Positions 13,575 through 15,360 of a stretch of 15,360 bases of DNA are shown in pieces. The position numbers were made by a program, and so were the translations under genes. The stretch spans positions 38,583 through 53,942 of the forward strand of contig DMPB01000099.1 in the NCBI GenBank assembly GCA_003456175.1, written 5' to 3'. Under the pieces are notes generated by a model. The model made no database searches. It was not told where the DNA came from and saw only the letters and a program-made list of their open reading frames with translations. Numbering within the stretch: the first letter of the stretch is position 1; each line of letters starts with the position of its first letter. The DNA is from Chitinophagaceae bacterium (lineage in GTDB: Bacteria; Bacteroidota; Bacteroidia; Chitinophagales; Chitinophagaceae).

Positions 13575-15360
13575 TTACTTGCCGCTGGCAATGGTTTTAA
13601 GCATTTCTTTTACGGCCGCTTCTAACTGTGTGTCTTTACCACTTAAGAAGTCTTCGTAGGTTAATGGCACACGAATATCGGGCTCTACTTGTAGGTTTTC
13701 AGAAGGTCTGTTTTCTTTGCCAATAGTAGCTACCATTGGAATACCAAATACGATGGTAGGGTCTATTTGTGTTTCCCACCACACGGCAGTTCCTGTACCT
13801 GGCACTGGCATACCAATAAGCTTACCAATACCATTTTGTTTGTAGATGTAAGGGAAAATAAACGCATCAGAATAATTGCCTTCGCTCATTAGTACGCAAC
13901 TAGGTTTATACCAACGATCAAATGGCTCGCTGGCACTTACACGATTACCCTGTGGCGCAAAATCTAAATAACGCTTACCACTTAAGAAGGTATTTAAATC
14001 GTTATGAAGCCATCCGCCGCCGTTAAAGCGAGTATCTACAATAAGGGCTTGCTTGTTAAAGTGGCGGCCTAACACTTCATCGTACACAGTACGGAAGCTG
14101 CCATCGTTCATGCCTTGTACGTGTACATACCCTACTTTGCCATCGCTAAGTTTTTCTACCAAATCGTTCATTTTTTTCACCCAGCGTTTGTACATCAAAC
14201 CACTTTCTTCACCAAACGAAATTGGCTTCAAGGTTTCATCCCATGTTGTTTTACCATCGGTAAAGGTTATAAGCACTTGCTTATCTACCTTACGATTCAA
14301 CAAGCTTGCCCAGTCGCCTTCTTCAGTTATGGCTTCACCATCGATATGGGTAATGGTATAGCCGGCTTTTAATTTTGTATCGATTCTATCAAAAGGACCG
14401 CCCACAATAATTTCAGTTACTTTCAATCCTTTACCTGCAAAGGTTTCATCGTACAACAAACCTAAAGTAGCTGTAACATCAGGATTATCGAAGCGAGGAC
14501 TGTAACGGCCACCTGTATGGCTACCATTCAGTTCTCCTAAAATTTCGCTGAGTAATTCTTGAAAATCGTAGTTGTTATTAATGTGTGGCAAGAATTTAGC
14601 GTAAGCCGTTCTGTATCCTTTCCAATCAATACCATGAATGTTGGGGTCGTAGAATTTTTTAACCACCTGGCGCCATGCATGTTCAAAAATATAACTGCGT
14701 TCTTCGGCAGTATTTAATACCATTTCACCATTCACCCCAATAGGTGTTGTTTTGCCACTTTCATCAATTTTCAAGAGGCTTCCGCGACTCATTACAAATA
14801 CGGCTTTACCATCTTTACTCATTTCAATGCCGCTACCACCGGTGCCAAGCTTCGCCAGAATTTTTGTTTCTCTAGTTCGTGGTTCTGTAACCCATAAATC
14901 GTAGCCACGTTCAAAAGCGCTGAGGTAATACACTTTACTACCATCGGGTGTAATAGCATAATCGGCAATACTAGAACTGTTAATAGTTAAGCGAGCCACT
15001 CTATCTTCAAAACCTTTGATGTTAGGCATCCAGTTTTTAGCAGCTGTATCTTTTTTGGTTTTGCTGGTATCGGCTTTCTTAGCTTGTTCTTCTTTATCTT
15101 TTAATAGTGCGAATTCTTCTTTACTCAGTTTAAAGCGTTCGAAAGCAGCCACATCTAAAAAGCCTGCATAAATATCTGTTTCTGTACTGCCTTGTAATGC
15201 CAGCCCTTTGCGGCCTAGCTTGCTATTTTGCCAACTAATCATTTTACCATCCATACCCCATTTAATATTGTTCTGCCCAAAACCAGAACGGATAGGATGT
15301 TCAATGGTACCGCTACCATCGGCTTTAATTAGCGCAAAATTACCTGCTTGCCATGTACCT
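13575..15360 (-). CDS. Tricorn-like S41 family peptidase (5' part outside window)
   Basis: The minus-strand frame is open to the window end; the ATG at 15254 is internal, since coding sequence with family character continues upstream. The visible part begins with beta-propeller-like repeats (ITPDGSKVYYLSAFERGYDL, coded near 14895-14954), with a Lys-rich linker before them. Then follow a tricorn C1-like domain with the Ser-His pair in ELNGSHTGG (His at 14517-14519), a PDZ-like domain (GGPFDRIDTKLKAG...ITHIDGE), and the catalytic S41 domain with YVHVQGM, LIVDTRFNGGG and the nucleophile serine in SEGNYSDAF (13869-13871). It ends with ENLQVEPDI carrying the likely catalytic Glu. Tricorn-like enzymes degrade peptides; in Bacteroidota they are often exported, but the N-terminus that would show a signal peptide is not visible. 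It is convergent to the AT-rich island, separated by about 230 nt. Confidence 0.88.
   Translation of the reverse strand, partial: GTWQAGNFALIKADGSGTIEHPIRSGFGQNNIKWGMDGKMISWQNSKLGRKGLALQGSTETDIYAGFLDVAAFERFKLSKEEFALLKDKEEQAKKADTSKTKKDTAAKNWMPNIKGFEDRVARLTINSSSIADYAITPDGSKVYYLSAFERGYDLWVTEPRTRETKILAKLGTGGSGIEMSKDGKAVFVMSRGSLLKIDESGKTTPIGVNGEMVLNTAEERSYIFEHAWRQVVKKFYDPNIHGIDWKGYRTAYAKFLPHINNNYDFQELLSEILGELNGSHTGGRYSPRFDNPDVTATLGLLYDETFAGKGLKVTEIIVGGPFDRIDTKLKAGYTITHIDGEAITEEGDWASLLNRKVDKQVLITFTDGKTTWDETLKPISFGEESGLMYKRWVKKMNDLVEKLSDGKVGYVHVQGMNDGSFRTVYDEVLGRHFNKQALIVDTRFNGGGWLHNDLNTFLSGKRYLDFAPQGNRVSASEPFDRWYKPSCVLMSEGNYSDAFIFPYIYKQNGIGKLIGMPVPGTGTAVWWETQIDPTIVFGIPMVATIGKENRPSENLQVEPDIRVPLTYEDFLSGKDTQLEAAVKEMLKTIASGK

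Overview
The window looks like a chromosomal segment of a Bacteroidota bacterium, most likely close to Chitinophagaceae. Three things point there: a membrane anti-sigma-like protein directly followed by a secreted outer-membrane beta-barrel protein, a tricorn-type S41 peptidase, and A/T-rich TAnnTTTG-like -7 boxes with no clear Shine-Dalgarno sequences. The lineage is inferred from gene families and style, not from a marker gene.

Left part (1-8270): the 3' part of an anti-sigma-like membrane protein and an outer-membrane beta-barrel protein end at a strong terminator (1814-1838). A DinB-like small protein and a PaaZ-type bifunctional aldehyde dehydrogenase/hydratase follow. Convergent to them, and separated by an 18-bp perfect hairpin (4542-4580), are minus-strand feoB (ferrous iron uptake) and an EI24/CysZ-like membrane protein. 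The EI24 gene is divergent from a 3-methyladenine DNA glycosylase gene. A short palindromic repeat, CGTAAG-(5-6 nt)-CTTACG usually followed by GTAAATG, recurs through this part. It is found between genes, once inside a reading frame and once across a stop codon.

Middle (8413-9287): a DoxX-family membrane protein is translationally coupled (ATGA overlap) to a small unrecognised lipoprotein.

Island (9313-13346): two tightly linked genes in strikingly AT-rich DNA. Sampled rows are about 20-38% GC, against about 47% in rows sampled from the flanks. They encode an NERD-like/UvrD-type SF1 helicase and a RecF/OLD-like AAA ATPase. The pair recalls Gabija (GajA ATPase-TOPRIM plus GajB helicase), but the order is reversed, no TOPRIM nuclease domain is visible on the ATPase, and the helicase carries an NERD-like domain whose catalytic residues look replaced. 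This is the best candidate here for a little-described, possibly anti-phage, system; that function is inference.

Right part (13347-15360): a convergent intergenic region holds a structured GC-rich element (13388-13470) and a 17-bp perfect hairpin. Then comes the C-terminal part of a tricorn-like S41 peptidase on the minus strand, running off the window end. No tRNA, rRNA, CRISPR array, transposase or integrase was seen.
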